NCBI RefSeq assembly: GCF_963860125.1
Contig: NZ_CAWLFA010000001.1
Span: forward strand, 1,736,001-1,800,000
DNA: 64,000 bases
Reading direction: 5' to 3'
Origin: Picosynechococcus sp. PCC 7002
GTDB lineage: Bacteria; Cyanobacteriota; Cyanobacteriia; Cyanobacteriales; MRBY01
Shown here: one piece after another, positions 1-9,113 of the stretch
Layout of the letters: each line of letters opens with the position of its first letter
Position numbering within the stretch: position 1 is the stretch's first letter
Position numbers and translations under genes: made by a program
Notes under the pieces: generated by a model
The model's database searches: none
Told to the model about the DNA's origin: nothing
What the model saw: only the letters and a program-made list of their open reading frames with translations

Positions 1-118
1 GATGTTCCCAATCGACGGCCATATAATCCCGGAGGCGCAATTTTTCGAGGGTCTGTTGCAGCCAAAGTTGATAATCTTGGTCGTAGGTGATGTCGGGAAT
101 CCTAGGCGTTTGAACCAT
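1..118 (-). CDS. DUF29 family protein, N-terminal part only
   Basis: Reading the minus strand from the ATG at 118 gives about 39 codons that run off the left edge of the window. The peptide begins MVQTPRIPDITYDQDYQLWL and continues with a region typical of cyanobacterial DUF29 proteins (a Tyr-Asp-x-Asp-Tyr/Phe-x-x-Trp start followed by a Leu/Arg-rich segment). A second DUF29 gene lies at 15875-16297 and starts in the same way (YDHDFVMWI). The function of DUF29 is unknown. The family is small, helical and present in many copies in cyanobacteria. Only the N-terminus can be judged. Confidence 0.75.
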   Translation of the reverse strand, partial: MVQTPRIPDITYDQDYQLWLQQTLEKLRLRDYMAVDWEH

Positions 119-175
119 GGCTAAAAAAGGGGAAATCGCTTAACCCTAGGGCCATTATAACGATTCCCCAGGGGC

Positions 176-1981
176 TTACTGGCCTGCGGCTTCGACCCAA
201 TTTTTTAAGGTCGCAACCACAGCATCGAGATCAAGATCTTGGCGATCGCCTTCTTTGCGGCGCACCACTTCCACCTTGCCATCCTTGAGGGATTTCCCTG
301 TGACAACCCGGAAGGGAATACCAATCAGTTCTGCATCCTTAAACTTCACCCCAGCTCGTTCGTTGCGGTCATCAAGGATGGTTTCAACCCCAGCGGCGTT
401 GAGATCAGCATAGAGTTTTTCTGCGGCTGCCATCTGTTCTTCACTCTTAACATTGGGCACGACTACCACGGCATGGTAGGGGGCGATCGCCACGGGCCAG
501 ATAATGCCATTTTCATCGTAGGATTGCTCCACGGCGGCCTGGGCCAGACGGGAAACGCCAACCCCATAGCAGCCCATCACCAGGGGGTGTTCTTTACCAT
601 TTTCGTCGGTAAAGGTGGCCCCCATAGCCTCGGAATATTTTGTCCCCAGTTGGAAAATGTGACCCGCTTCGATGCCCCGCGCTGTTTGGAGGATTTGGGT
701 CGGATCATGGACAGCGCGATCGCCTGCCTTTGCTAACCGCACATCCACTTGCAATGGAGGTAGCTTAAACTCTGTGCCCCAGTTTGCACCGAGGACATGG
801 TAATTCGTTTCATCGGCACCCGTGACAAAGTTTTCTAATGTCGCCGCAGTGGGATCAACTAAGCGCAGAAATTCGCCTGAAACCGCTTTATTTTTAGCAA
901 TACAATCATCTGCTAAAGCTGGGGAAATGTAGCCTAAAGGTAATGATTTTGCGGCCCATTTTTGTTGAGCATCGGCATCGGGAACTGTTAAGGAAATGAC
1001 AGTTTTGGCATCGTAATTAGGCGCTAATTTTGTCAATTCATTTTGCAATTTAACTTCGTTGACATCTTGATCGCCTCGAATTGAAATTAAGGCTAAAACT
1101 GTTTTGCCATTGTTATAAACCACCTGATAAAGGACATTTTTAACGACACAAGTGGGGGAACAATTTAGGAACTTACACAGGGATTCGATGGTGGCTGTGT
1201 TCGGGGTTTCACGCTTTTCAAAACTGTTGAAGGGAGAGGCGATCGCCTCAACGGGTAGAGACACGGCTTTCTCGGTATTGGCGGCATACTTTTCGTCTTC
1301 GGTGTAGAGAATTTCGTCTTCCCCGGCATCGGCGAGGATCATAAATTCCTGGGAACCAGAACCACCAATGGCCCCAGAGTCTGCTTCTACCGCCCGGAAT
1401 TGTAAACCACAGCGACGCAACATATTGCGGTAGGCCTGATCCATGTCTGCGTAGGTTTTTTTGAGGCATTCCTCGGAAGCATGGAACGAGTAGCCGTCTT
1501 TCATGATAAATTCCCGCCCGCGCATCAGGCCAAACCGGGGTCGAATCTCATCGCGGAATTTCGTCTGAATCTGGTACAAATGCTGGGGCAACTGCCGATA
1601 GGAGCGGATCATGTCCTTGGCAATGGTGGTAATCACTTCCTCGTGGGTCGGCCCTAAACCCAACTCTCCATCCAGGCGATCGCGCAGGGAAAACATAATC
1701 CCTTCTGCCTGGGTATAGGTATCCCAACGGCCCGATTCTTGCCAAATCTCTGCGGGTTGCAACTGGGGTAACAGGGTTTCCTGGGCACCGGTGGCATTCA
1801 TCTCTTCCCGGACGATCTGGGATACCTTCTGGAGCACGCGCCACATTAACGGTAGATAAGCATAAATCCCCCGCCCAATCCGCCGGATATAGCCGGCCCG
1901 CAGCAGGAGCTTATGGCTAGGAATCTCCGCATCGGCGGGATCTTCTCGGAGGGTAACGAACAGACTTTGGGAAAGGCGCAT
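176..1981 (-). CDS. proS: Prolyl-tRNA synthetase
   Basis: Class II aminoacyl-tRNA synthetase that charges tRNA-Pro in the cytoplasm. The roughly 600-residue length and the insertion domain between motifs 2 and 3 are typical of the bacterial form, which can edit Ala-tRNA-Pro. The N-terminus (MRLSQSLFVTLREDPADAEI), the motif 2 region with FRDEIRPRFGLMRGREF, and motif 3 (MGCYGVGVSRLAQA) are readable, and a C-terminal anticodon-binding domain follows. I start at the ATG at 1981. The frame stays open to 2023, but those 14 extra residues do not resemble the family. No clear Shine-Dalgarno sequence precedes either start. The gene is divergent from the P-type ATPase and 57 bp from the DUF29 gene. Confidence 0.97.
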   Translation of the reverse strand: MRLSQSLFVTLREDPADAEIPSHKLLLRAGYIRRIGRGIYAYLPLMWRVLQKVSQIVREEMNATGAQETLLPQLQPAEIWQESGRWDTYTQAEGIMFSLRDRLDGELGLGPTHEEVITTIAKDMIRSYRQLPQHLYQIQTKFRDEIRPRFGLMRGREFIMKDGYSFHASEECLKKTYADMDQAYRNMLRRCGLQFRAVEADSGAIGGSGSQEFMILADAGEDEILYTEDEKYAANTEKAVSLPVEAIASPFNSFEKRETPNTATIESLCKFLNCSPTCVVKNVLYQVVYNNGKTVLALISIRGDQDVNEVKLQNELTKLAPNYDAKTVISLTVPDADAQQKWAAKSLPLGYISPALADDCIAKNKAVSGEFLRLVDPTAATLENFVTGADETNYHVLGANWGTEFKLPPLQVDVRLAKAGDRAVHDPTQILQTARGIEAGHIFQLGTKYSEAMGATFTDENGKEHPLVMGCYGVGVSRLAQAAVEQSYDENGIIWPVAIAPYHAVVVVPNVKSEEQMAAAEKLYADLNAAGVETILDDRNERAGVKFKDAELIGIPFRVVTGKSLKDGKVEVVRRKEGDRQDLDLDAVVATLKNWVEAAGQ

Positions 1982-2369
1982 GGTTATTTTGAGTTTTTCG
2001 TGACAGCTAATGGAATGAACCATCGCCCATTATGGATTACTTGCTGCCATTTTAGAATCGGGGGCCTGGTCAAAATGTCGTCGGCAGCCAATTTTTCTCC
2101 TTAAAAAAACAAGGGAACTTAATAACTTAATTGGCAATAAAAAGATAAAAAGAAATCACTTTTTGGGATTTTCAAAAATTAGCTTCAAAGAAACCGAACA
2201 GGCTTTATCACTGAGGATTTGACAACAAAAAAGTCCATAAAGAAATTATTGACAAGTTGAAAATTGGATTTTTCAAGGAAAATTTAATAATTTAACTACG
2301 CAATTTTATAAAACTAAATTGCTAGAATTTGGAGGATCAAATTTGCAGGTTAATTTTTAAGCTTAAGTT
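1982..2369. promoter_or_regulatory. Divergent AT-rich intergenic region with an inverted repeat
   Basis: This 388-bp gap separates the divergent proS and P-type ATPase genes and must carry the promoters of both. It is markedly AT-rich. A perfect 7-bp inverted repeat, TTGAAAA at 2257-2263 and TTTTCAA at 2270-2276, lies about 95 bp before the ATPase start and could be a regulator site or a -35 neighbourhood. A GGAGGATC sequence near 2331 is too far from the ATG at 2370 to act as its ribosome binding site. I could not place a convincing -35/-10 pair. Confidence 0.35.
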
Positions 2370-5084
2370 ATGCCAGTGTCATCATCACTTCCTCCCTGCC
2401 ATACCCAATCAGAGGCCGAATTAATTCAATCCCTAAAGAGCGATGCAGAACGGGGATTATCGCCAGAGGCAGTGGCCCAGCGTTACGAGCAGTATGGTTG
2501 GAATGAGTTGCAATTTCGAGGCGGTAAGCCCGCTTGGTTACGTTTTTTGTTGCAGTTCCACCAGCCGCTTCTGTACATCCTAATCATCGCCGGAAGTATT
2601 AAAGCGGCTTTGGGTTCCTGGACGAATGCTTGGGTTATCTGGGGAGTCACTTTCATTAATGCGGTGATTGGCTATATCCAAGAGGCTAAGGCGGAAGGGG
2701 CGATCGCCTCCCTGGCAAAAGCAGTCACCACCGAAGCGATGGTTCTGCGGGAAGGCAATACTCTCCGGATCCCGTCGCGGGATTTAGTGCCTGGCGATAT
2801 TGTGCTGTTGGCTTCCGGGGATAAAGTCCCGGCGGATTTGCGGTTACTCAAGGTGCGGAACCTCCAAGTTGATGAGTCAGCCCTGACGGGGGAAGCGGTG
2901 CCCGTCGAGAAAAAGTTAGGCCTTTTACCCCTAGACACCCCCCTCGGCGATCGCCGCAATATGGCCTATGCAGGGAGCTTTGTCACCTTTGGCCAGGGCA
3001 CAGGCATCGTCGTGGCGATCGCCAATCAGACGGAAATGGGACAGATTTCCCAATCCATGGAGAAGCAGGTCAGTTTAACCACACCACTGACCCGAAAATT
3101 CACCAAATTTAGCCATTCCCTGCTGTATGTGATTTTGACTCTGGCGACCCTCACCTTTGCCATTGGTTGGGGCCGGGGGGGCGATCTCGCCGAGATGTTT
3201 GAAGCTGCCGTGGCCCTGGCCGTGAGTGCGATTCCCGAAGGATTACCCGCCGTAGTGACAATTACCCTGGCGATTGGGGTGAACCGGATGGCCCGCCGCC
3301 ACGCCATTATTCGTAAATTACCCGCTGTAGAAGCCCTTGGGAGTGCCACGGTGGTCTGTTCTGATAAAACGGGTACCCTCACGGAAAATCAGATGACCGT
3401 CCAGGCGATCTATGCGGGGGATGTTCATTTCAAAGTGAGTGGCAGTGGCTACAGTCCGAAGGGAGAAGTTTACCTGGCCGCAACCGGTGATGATGGGGAC
3501 GCCAGCTTTGAAACCTTGCCCCCAGTCCTGGCAGAATGTCTCACCGCAGGGTTGCTCTGCAACGATTCCCAACTGAAACAAACGGGTGATGATTGGTCTG
3601 TGGTGGGCGATCCAACGGAAGGAGCCTTGATCACCTCGGCAGCGAAGGCGGGCCTCAGTCAGGTGGGTTTAGACGCCCAGCGGCCCCGGCTCGATTCGAT
3701 TCCCTTTGAGTCGGAATATCAGTACATGGCAACGCTCCATGATGGCACGGGGCGGACAATTTATGTCAAAGGGTCGGTGGAATCGCTGTTGCGCCGTTGT
3801 GAAACGATGTTATTGGACGATGGTCAGGCGATCGCCCTCGATCCTGCGGCCATCGAAGCAGTGGTAGAGACCATGGCCACCAAAGGGTTACGGGTTCTCG
3901 CCTTTGCGAAAAAAGAAGTCAGCAGTCACCAACACAGCGTTGACCATGAGGATCTCACCACGGGCCTTGAGTTTTTAGGGCTCCAGGGAATGATTGATCC
4001 CCCCCGACCGGAGGCGATCGCCGCTGTCCATGCCTGCCAAACGGCGGGCATTAACGTCAAGATGATCACTGGAGATCACATTGCCACCGCCAAGGCGATC
4101 GCCCAACGCATGGGGATTCGCACCGGAGAAACAGTCATTGCCTTTGAGGGTCAAGACCTCGAAAAAATGGATCCCCAAAGTCTGGCCGAGGCCGCCGAAA
4201 CTGGGTCGGTCTTTGCCCGGGTTGCCCCAGCCCAAAAACTTGCTCTCGTCGAAGCCCTCCAGAAAAAAGGTGATATCGTCGCGATGACGGGTGATGGCGT
4301 GAATGATGCCCCAGCCCTCAAACAAGCCGACATTGGTATCGCCATGGGGAAAGGCGGCACCGAAGTGGCCAGGGAATCCGCCGATATGCTGCTCACCGAT
4401 GATAATTTTGCCTCCATTGAAGCCGCCGTCGAAGAAGGACGCACCGTTTACCGCAATCTCCGCAAGGCGATCGCCTTCCTCTTGCCCGTCAATGGCGGTG
4501 AATCCATGACTATTTTGATCAGTGTCTTGCTGGCGCGGGATTTGCCCATTCTGTCTTTGCAGGTGCTGTGGCTGAATATGATCAACTCGATCACTATGAC
4601 TGTGCCCCTCGCCTTTGAAGCCAAGCCCGCCGGGATTATGCAATCCCCCCCCCGCAATCCCAATGAACCCCTGATCACCCCCAAGCTGCTGCGACGGATC
4701 GGGATTATTTCGATCTTCAACTGGATTCTTATCTTTGGCATTTTTGAATGGATCAAAACCAGCACCGGCGATCTCGCCCTCGCCCGCACCATGGCGATCC
4801 AAGCTCTCGTTGCCGCTCGGATCATCTATTTACTAAGCATCAGTCAACTGGGCCGTAGCCTCCTTCGCTACATCAGCGGCCAAACAAAAACCATCATCCA
4901 AGCCCCGCTCCTGTTGGTTGGCATTGCCGTCGCCGTCGCTTTGCAGGTTGCCTTTAGTCAATGGGGCCTCATGAATCAACTCTTTCAGACAGCTCCCCTC
5001 ACCTGGCAACAGGGATTGATCTGTGTACTGCCGATGTTACCGATGATCCCCACGGCGATCGCCGCCAACTATTTGGATACCTAA
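2370..5084 (+). CDS. P2-type cation-transporting ATPase (Pma1/PacL-like)
   Basis: ATP-driven cation pump of the membrane, 904 residues, close in length to cyanobacterial Pma1-type ATPases. It has an N-terminal cation-ATPase domain (about residues 10-80), the actuator TGE loop at 173-175, the TM4 motif PEGLP at 289-293, the phosphorylated Asp332 in DKTGTLTEN, and the hinge motif TGDGVNDAP near 641-649. About ten transmembrane segments are expected. TM5 keeps the Asn and Glu of NGGE, but the TM6 segment reads WLNMINSITM (N736, N739, S740), where Ca-ATPases have NLVTDG with a ligand Asp. Ca2+ specificity is therefore doubtful; another cation is possible. A weak hairpin follows at 5110-5132. Confidence 0.93.
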   Translation: MPVSSSLPPCHTQSEAELIQSLKSDAERGLSPEAVAQRYEQYGWNELQFRGGKPAWLRFLLQFHQPLLYILIIAGSIKAALGSWTNAWVIWGVTFINAVIGYIQEAKAEGAIASLAKAVTTEAMVLREGNTLRIPSRDLVPGDIVLLASGDKVPADLRLLKVRNLQVDESALTGEAVPVEKKLGLLPLDTPLGDRRNMAYAGSFVTFGQGTGIVVAIANQTEMGQISQSMEKQVSLTTPLTRKFTKFSHSLLYVILTLATLTFAIGWGRGGDLAEMFEAAVALAVSAIPEGLPAVVTITLAIGVNRMARRHAIIRKLPAVEALGSATVVCSDKTGTLTENQMTVQAIYAGDVHFKVSGSGYSPKGEVYLAATGDDGDASFETLPPVLAECLTAGLLCNDSQLKQTGDDWSVVGDPTEGALITSAAKAGLSQVGLDAQRPRLDSIPFESEYQYMATLHDGTGRTIYVKGSVESLLRRCETMLLDDGQAIALDPAAIEAVVETMATKGLRVLAFAKKEVSSHQHSVDHEDLTTGLEFLGLQGMIDPPRPEAIAAVHACQTAGINVKMITGDHIATAKAIAQRMGIRTGETVIAFEGQDLEKMDPQSLAEAAETGSVFARVAPAQKLALVEALQKKGDIVAMTGDGVNDAPALKQADIGIAMGKGGTEVARESADMLLTDDNFASIEAAVEEGRTVYRNLRKAIAFLLPVNGGESMTILISVLLARDLPILSLQVLWLNMINSITMTVPLAFEAKPAGIMQSPPRNPNEPLITPKLLRRIGIISIFNWILIFGIFEWIKTSTGDLALARTMAIQALVAARIIYLLSISQLGRSLLRYISGQTKTIIQAPLLLVGIAVAVALQVAFSQWGLMNQLFQTAPLTWQQGLICVLPMLPMIPTAIAANYLDT

Positions 5085-5109
5085 AACTTCAGAAAAATCA
5101 CGAAAATTA

Positions 5110-5132
5110 GGGGAAGATTCTCTGGCTTCCCC
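5110..5132 (+). terminator. Possible terminator after the P-type ATPase gene
   Basis: GGGGAAG (5110-5116) pairs with CTTCCCC (5126-5132) around a 9-nt loop, 25 bp after the ATPase stop codon. The stem is good but only a poor T-stretch follows, so it may be a weak terminator or a transcript-stabilising hairpin. Confidence 0.4.
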
Positions 5133-5286
5133 CTTGTCCACCAAAAGCTCCTACCGACAAACCCCAGAGCAGATCCCATCGAGATTCCCAAAATCTCCCA
5201 GAACTCCCCTGCCACGTATAGAAAGAAACGTCAACTTTTGGGATAATATGAGGCTTGTTTTCCCAACTGACCCGAGAAAGTTCACT

Positions 5287-7083
5287 ATGCCCTCTAGAGA
5301 AATGCCCCGCCGCACTAAGATCGTCGCCACCATTGGCCCTGCGACTAGCAAACCAGACGTTCTCCGGGAAATCATCGAAGCAGGGGCAACCACTCTACGG
5401 CTAAATTTCTCCCATGGTACCCACGATGACCACCAACGCAACATCCGTCTGATTCGACAAACCGCCTTTGAACTGAATCAACCCGTTGGCATTCTCCAGG
5501 ATCTCCAGGGGCCAAAAATTCGCCTTGGTCGCTATGAGAGCGACTTTATCACCCTTAAAAACGGCGATCCCTACATCATCACAAGTCGCGAAGTACCCTG
5601 TACCCAAGAAGTGGGCTATGTCAGCTATGACAAGCTAGCGGAAGAAGTCCCCGAAGGCTCCACCATCCTCCTCGACGATGGCAAGGTAGAAATGAAGGTC
5701 GAACGGGTCGATATTGCCGCAAAAAATCTCCACTGCCGCGTGGTCGTCGGTGGCAAACTCTCCAATAACAAAGGGGTCAATTTTCCTGGGGTCTATCTCT
5801 CCGTCAAAGCCCTCACCGACAAAGACCGCGAAGATCTCATGTTTGGCCTCGACCAAGGGGTCGATTGGGTGGCCCTCAGTTTTGTGCGCAATCCCCAAGA
5901 CGTCCTGGAAATCAAAGAGCTCATCGCCAATGCTGGGAAAAATGTCCCCGTGATCGTCAAAATTGAAAAACACGAGGCGATCGAACAAATGGAGGCTATT
6001 TTGTCCCTTTCCGATGGTGTTATGGTCGCCCGGGGGGATCTTGGGGTCGAGCTGCCCGCCGAAGACGTACCCATTCTCCAGAAAAAACTCATTGCCACCG
6101 CCAACCGCTTCGGGATTCCTGTGATTACCGCCACCCAGATGCTCGATAGCATGGTGAGTAATCCTCGCCCCACCCGCGCCGAAGTTTCCGATGTGGCCAA
6201 TGCGATTTTGGATGGTACCGATGCGGTGATGCTTTCTAATGAAACTGCTGTGGGTGAATTCCCCGTAGAAGCCGTGGCGACCATGGCAACCATCGCCAAG
6301 CGCATCGAAAAGGAACCCGACGGCATTCAAAAACAACCTTCTGATAAAAAATCGATTCCCAATGCTATTTCTGCCGCCGTCAGCCACATTGCTGGACAGT
6401 TAGATGCAACGGCGATCATGACCCTCACCAAGTCTGGGGCAACGGCCCGAAACGTCTCCAAATTTCGCCCAGCAACGCCGATCCTTGCTGTCACCCCCCA
6501 TGTGGATGTGGCTCGTCGTCTCCAGTTGGTCTGGGGGGCAAAGCCACTCCTCGTTATGGATTCTCCGTCAACGACCCAAACTTTTAAGGCGGCGATTAAT
6601 GTGGCCCAGGAGAGCGGCTTTCTCCATGAAGGGGACTTGGTGATCATGACAGCGGGGACGCTCCAAGGGGTGTCTGGTTCCACAGATCTCATCAAAGTCG
6701 AAATGGTGCAGGCGGTGCTCGGAGAAGGCATTGGCATTGGTCAAGGGGCGGCCAGCGGTCGTGCCCGGGTCGTGAATCAAAGTGAAGATATTAATGATTT
6801 TGGGCCAGGGGAGATCCTCGTTGCTCGGTCTACGGATGCGGCCTATGTGGAAATGATCCGTAAGGCCAGCGGCATCGTGATCGAAGAACCAAATCAAAAT
6901 TGCCATGCAGCAACTTTGGGGATGCGGTTGGGTATTCCGGTGATTGTCGGTTTTAAGGAAGCAACCCAGTTGATTCGGGATGGCTCGATTATCTCCATTG
7001 ATGCCCGTCGAGGCACTGTTTATTCTGGGGTCAATGTGAGCCTTGGGGATGCTGTGGGTGGTACCAAAATGTCCCTAGCTTAA
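5287..7083 (+). CDS. pyk: Pyruvate kinase with C-terminal PEP-utiliser-like domain
   Basis: Catalyses PEP + ADP to pyruvate + ATP, the last step of glycolysis. From the ATG at 5287 the protein has 598 residues and begins MPSREMPRRTKIVATIGPAT, the canonical N-terminal strand. The active-site stretch ITATQMLDSM, the K+/Mg2+ region SFVRNPQDV and the MVARGDLGVE motif are visible. After the usual catalytic and C-terminal domains comes an extra domain (about 480-598) like the mobile phosphohistidine domain of PEP-utilising enzymes, with NCHAATLGMRLGIPVIVG. This layout matches the longer of the two cyanobacterial pyruvate kinases. The frame is open upstream to a TTG at 5134, but that stretch looks non-coding. 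A possible -10 GATAAT is at 5242-5247. A strong terminator follows. Confidence 0.96.
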   Translation: MPSREMPRRTKIVATIGPATSKPDVLREIIEAGATTLRLNFSHGTHDDHQRNIRLIRQTAFELNQPVGILQDLQGPKIRLGRYESDFITLKNGDPYIITSREVPCTQEVGYVSYDKLAEEVPEGSTILLDDGKVEMKVERVDIAAKNLHCRVVVGGKLSNNKGVNFPGVYLSVKALTDKDREDLMFGLDQGVDWVALSFVRNPQDVLEIKELIANAGKNVPVIVKIEKHEAIEQMEAILSLSDGVMVARGDLGVELPAEDVPILQKKLIATANRFGIPVITATQMLDSMVSNPRPTRAEVSDVANAILDGTDAVMLSNETAVGEFPVEAVATMATIAKRIEKEPDGIQKQPSDKKSIPNAISAAVSHIAGQLDATAIMTLTKSGATARNVSKFRPATPILAVTPHVDVARRLQLVWGAKPLLVMDSPSTTQTFKAAINVAQESGFLHEGDLVIMTAGTLQGVSGSTDLIKVEMVQAVLGEGIGIGQGAASGRARVVNQSEDINDFGPGEILVARSTDAAYVEMIRKASGIVIEEPNQNCHAATLGMRLGIPVIVGFKEATQLIRDGSIISIDARRGTVYSGVNVSLGDAVGGTKMSLA

Positions 7084-7121
7084 GCCCAGGCGATCGCAAT
7101 TATCACTTTTATCATCCGGCG

Positions 7122-7150
7122 GCCCCAACAATGTTTGGGGCAATTTTTTT
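7122..7150 (+). terminator. Rho-independent terminator of pyk
   Basis: GCCCCAA (7122-7128) pairs with TTGGGGC (7135-7141) over a 6-nt loop and is followed by AA and seven T residues (7144-7150). It lies 39 bp after the pyruvate kinase stop codon. Confidence 0.87.
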
Positions 7151-7234
7151 GGGTTGGAACAATTACGATATCCTAGGGGGTGTGTTGGCGATCGCCATCG
7201 AGATCAGCCACGCGATGCATCCTGTGGAGAGATC

Positions 7235-7696
7235 ATGCGGCAACTGAATTTTTTATTGTTTTTTGCCCTGTGCTTAGCCCTAGCGCTATTTAGTATCGAA
7301 AATACGCAACCCGTCGGAATTAACATCATTCCGGGGTTCCAAGCCGAAGCGCCCCTCTCCATCGAACTCCTGCTGGCGGTGGGCACAGGGGCGATTTTAG
7401 CTTGGATGTTTAGCCTGTGGGATCAGTTGCAGCGGCAAATTGAATCATGGAAAGCCCAACGGGAACTGAAGCTCCAGAGTCAAAAAATTGAGGAATTAGA
7501 AAAAGCTTTGGCTGAACTGCAGGCCGCCCAACAAAATGCCGCAGAATCATCGGCAGATTCCCCCAGTGCGACGACTGCATCCACCGCAGACAAAACGGTG
7601 CCTGAACCTGAAACTTCTACCGATACCGAGACAGGAGACACCCAGGACTCCGCTGAAGCACCCCCAGAAGAATCTCAACCTGAGCAAACGGCCTAA
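7235..7696 (+). CDS. LapA/DUF1049 domain membrane protein
   Basis: A 153-residue protein with two transmembrane helices (about residues 3-20 and 38-58). Between them lies the SIENTQPVGINIIPG segment typical of the lipopolysaccharide assembly protein A (DUF1049) domain. A charged coiled coil (about 62-105) and an acidic Thr/Ser/Glu-rich tail follow. I chose the ATG at 7235 because the hydrophobic helix begins right there. The open frame back to a TTG at 7154 overlaps the pyk terminator region. The gene ends 22 bp before scpA on the same strand, so the two may be cotranscribed. In E. coli the LapA partner acts in control of LPS synthesis; the role in cyanobacteria is not established. Confidence 0.85.
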   Translation: MRQLNFLLFFALCLALALFSIENTQPVGINIIPGFQAEAPLSIELLLAVGTGAILAWMFSLWDQLQRQIESWKAQRELKLQSQKIEELEKALAELQAAQQNAAESSADSPSATTASTADKTVPEPETSTDTETGDTQDSAEAPPEESQPEQTA

Positions 7697-7718
7697 TTTT
7701 TGACCCTTCGATAAAGCC

Positions 7719-8546
7719 ATGGCTACCCAACCCCAAGCGGCGATCGCCACCCTCATTGAACTAGCCCAACAGGGAGAAATCGATCCCTGGGATGTGCAAG
7801 TCATCGATGTTATCGATCAGTTCCTCAGTGAACTAGGACTTGCCGGGGATACAGACCCAATGCTCAGGGAAGCAGACCTACCCCAGTCGGGTCAGACCTT
7901 TCTGTGGGCCTCTAAACTTGTCCTCCTCAAGGCCGACACCCTCGAAAGTTTAACGGTCATTGAAGCAGAGGTTCAGGACGAAGAATTCTACGAAGATTGG
8001 GACGCAAGCGATACGGAACGACTCCCCCTCAAGCTCGAAAAAAGACTCCGGCGGCGGGCTACGGCACCTCCCCCCAAACGGCGGCGGGTCACCCTCCAGG
8101 AATTTATTGAGCAAATTCAGCAAATTGCCAACGAAATCGAGGATCACACCCCCAAAAAACGCCTCAAAACGCCACGTAAACTGTCCAATAAAGCGGCCAT
8201 TAAACAGATTACCCAGTTGGCCCATGATGAAAATCTCACGGAATTAGCCGCCCAGCTAGAACAATTTTTCCAGACCCAGATGCCCCCTGATCCAGAAACC
8301 CCCGTGGTGTTTGCATTAGACGATTTAATCCGTCAGTGGATCGCCTATAAAGAAGCCAACGAATTTTTCCCCCAAGAGATCACCGCCAAACAACATCGCC
8401 ACGAAAAGGTCGGGATCTTTTGGGCTTTACTTCTGTTGTCGGCTCAATCAAAGGTGGTGCTTTCCCAGGACGATTTTTATGCGCCGGTGTTGGTGCGTCC
8501 GCTTTATCCAGGGCGACCACAAGGAGATTTAAACTCTAAACCGTAA
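7719..8546 (+). CDS. scpA: Segregation and condensation protein A
   Basis: Kleisin subunit of the SMC-ScpAB condensin, which bridges SMC heads and helps organise and segregate the chromosome. The 275-residue sequence starts with a helical region, LIELAQQGEIDPWDVQVIDVI, a family hallmark, followed by the segment with TFLWASKLVLLKADTLE. A basic, proline-rich linker (about residues 105-160) is followed by the C-terminal winged-helix segment (HEKVGIFWALLLLSAQSKVVLSQ, abbreviated). scpB is not in the window. The 3' end overlaps the convergent gene at 8536-8871 by 11 bp. Confidence 0.92.
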   Translation: MATQPQAAIATLIELAQQGEIDPWDVQVIDVIDQFLSELGLAGDTDPMLREADLPQSGQTFLWASKLVLLKADTLESLTVIEAEVQDEEFYEDWDASDTERLPLKLEKRLRRRATAPPPKRRRVTLQEFIEQIQQIANEIEDHTPKKRLKTPRKLSNKAAIKQITQLAHDENLTELAAQLEQFFQTQMPPDPETPVVFALDDLIRQWIAYKEANEFFPQEITAKQHRHEKVGIFWALLLLSAQSKVVLSQDDFYAPVLVRPLYPGRPQGDLNSKP

Positions 8547-8871
8547 ACGATTTAAGAATCCAGCCCAATAAAATGCCTACCCCTGTGAAGCGAACAACTT
8601 GCCAAAAGGGTTCCTGCCACTTGAGCAACTGACTTTCGAGTTGCAGTTCTAACTTCGCGATTTCGGCGGCAATGAGGTTGAGTTCTGTTTTGAGGGAGGC
8701 TTGTTTTTGGATCGTTTCTGGCTCTGCCTGGAGATTCTCTTGTTCTGCTTTCAGCTCTGCGATGCGGGCTTCGGCAGTCTTGACCTGGGCGTGACGGTCT
8801 TTTAGGGCGGCAAGGTCAGCTTCCACTTGGGCGATCGCCTGCTCAAATTCAGTGTGGGAAAGTGCCATCAC
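8536..8871 (-). CDS. Small coiled-coil protein with C-terminal membrane anchor
   Basis: A 111-residue protein of unknown function. Residues about 5-85 form a nearly continuous Glu/Ala/Leu/Lys-rich coiled coil. Residues about 90-108 are hydrophobic (VVRFTGVGILLGWILKSF) and probably a C-terminal transmembrane anchor, so the coiled coil would face the cytoplasm. It starts at tandem ATGs (8871 or 8868). Its 3' end overlaps the end of scpA by 11 bp on the opposite strand, a tail-to-tail arrangement that leaves no room for a separate terminator. I do not recognise a named family. Confidence 0.75.
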   Translation of the reverse strand: MMALSHTEFEQAIAQVEADLAALKDRHAQVKTAEARIAELKAEQENLQAEPETIQKQASLKTELNLIAAEIAKLELQLESQLLKWQEPFWQVVRFTGVGILLGWILKSFTV

Positions 8872-8900
8872 TCCAAACCCCAGGAACTTTTTTTTGTAAA

Positions 8901-8981
8901 TGCGGACGGAGAGACTCGAACTCTCACGTCTAGGACACTAGAACCTAAATCTAGCGCGTCTACCAATTCCGCCACGTCCGC
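8901..8981 (-). tRNA. tRNA-Leu (anticodon UAG)
   Basis: On the minus strand the 81-nt sequence folds as a class II tRNA. The acceptor stem is GCGGACG/CGTCCGC with A73 at 8901. The D arm contains GGTAGAC. The anticodon stem CTAGA/TCTAG encloses the loop TTTAGGT with anticodon TAG. A variable arm and a T arm GAGAG-TTCGAGT-CTCTC follow. The long variable arm and anticodon identify leucine. The CCA end is not encoded. Confidence 0.97.
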
Positions 8982-9113
8982 AAAATTAATTAGCTCAGTA
9001 AATATATCACATCCATTTTCCGGCCGACAAGGGGAACCTAAAGTCAGCTTATCCCGTCATCAAAACCCATAGGATCCCCCTAAAATTCACTGTGACGCAC
9101 GAGAAATTTGAAG

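Noticed and set aside
3975..4802. A 275-codon minus-strand ORF inside the P-type ATPase gene
   Set aside because: It is an antisense shadow of a gene with clear ATPase motifs. Its composition is Gly/His/Asn-rich in the way of reversed GC-rich codons and shows no domain.
5635..6387. A 250-codon minus-strand ORF inside pyk
   Set aside because: Same reason: it mirrors the pyruvate kinase coding frame and has no family features.
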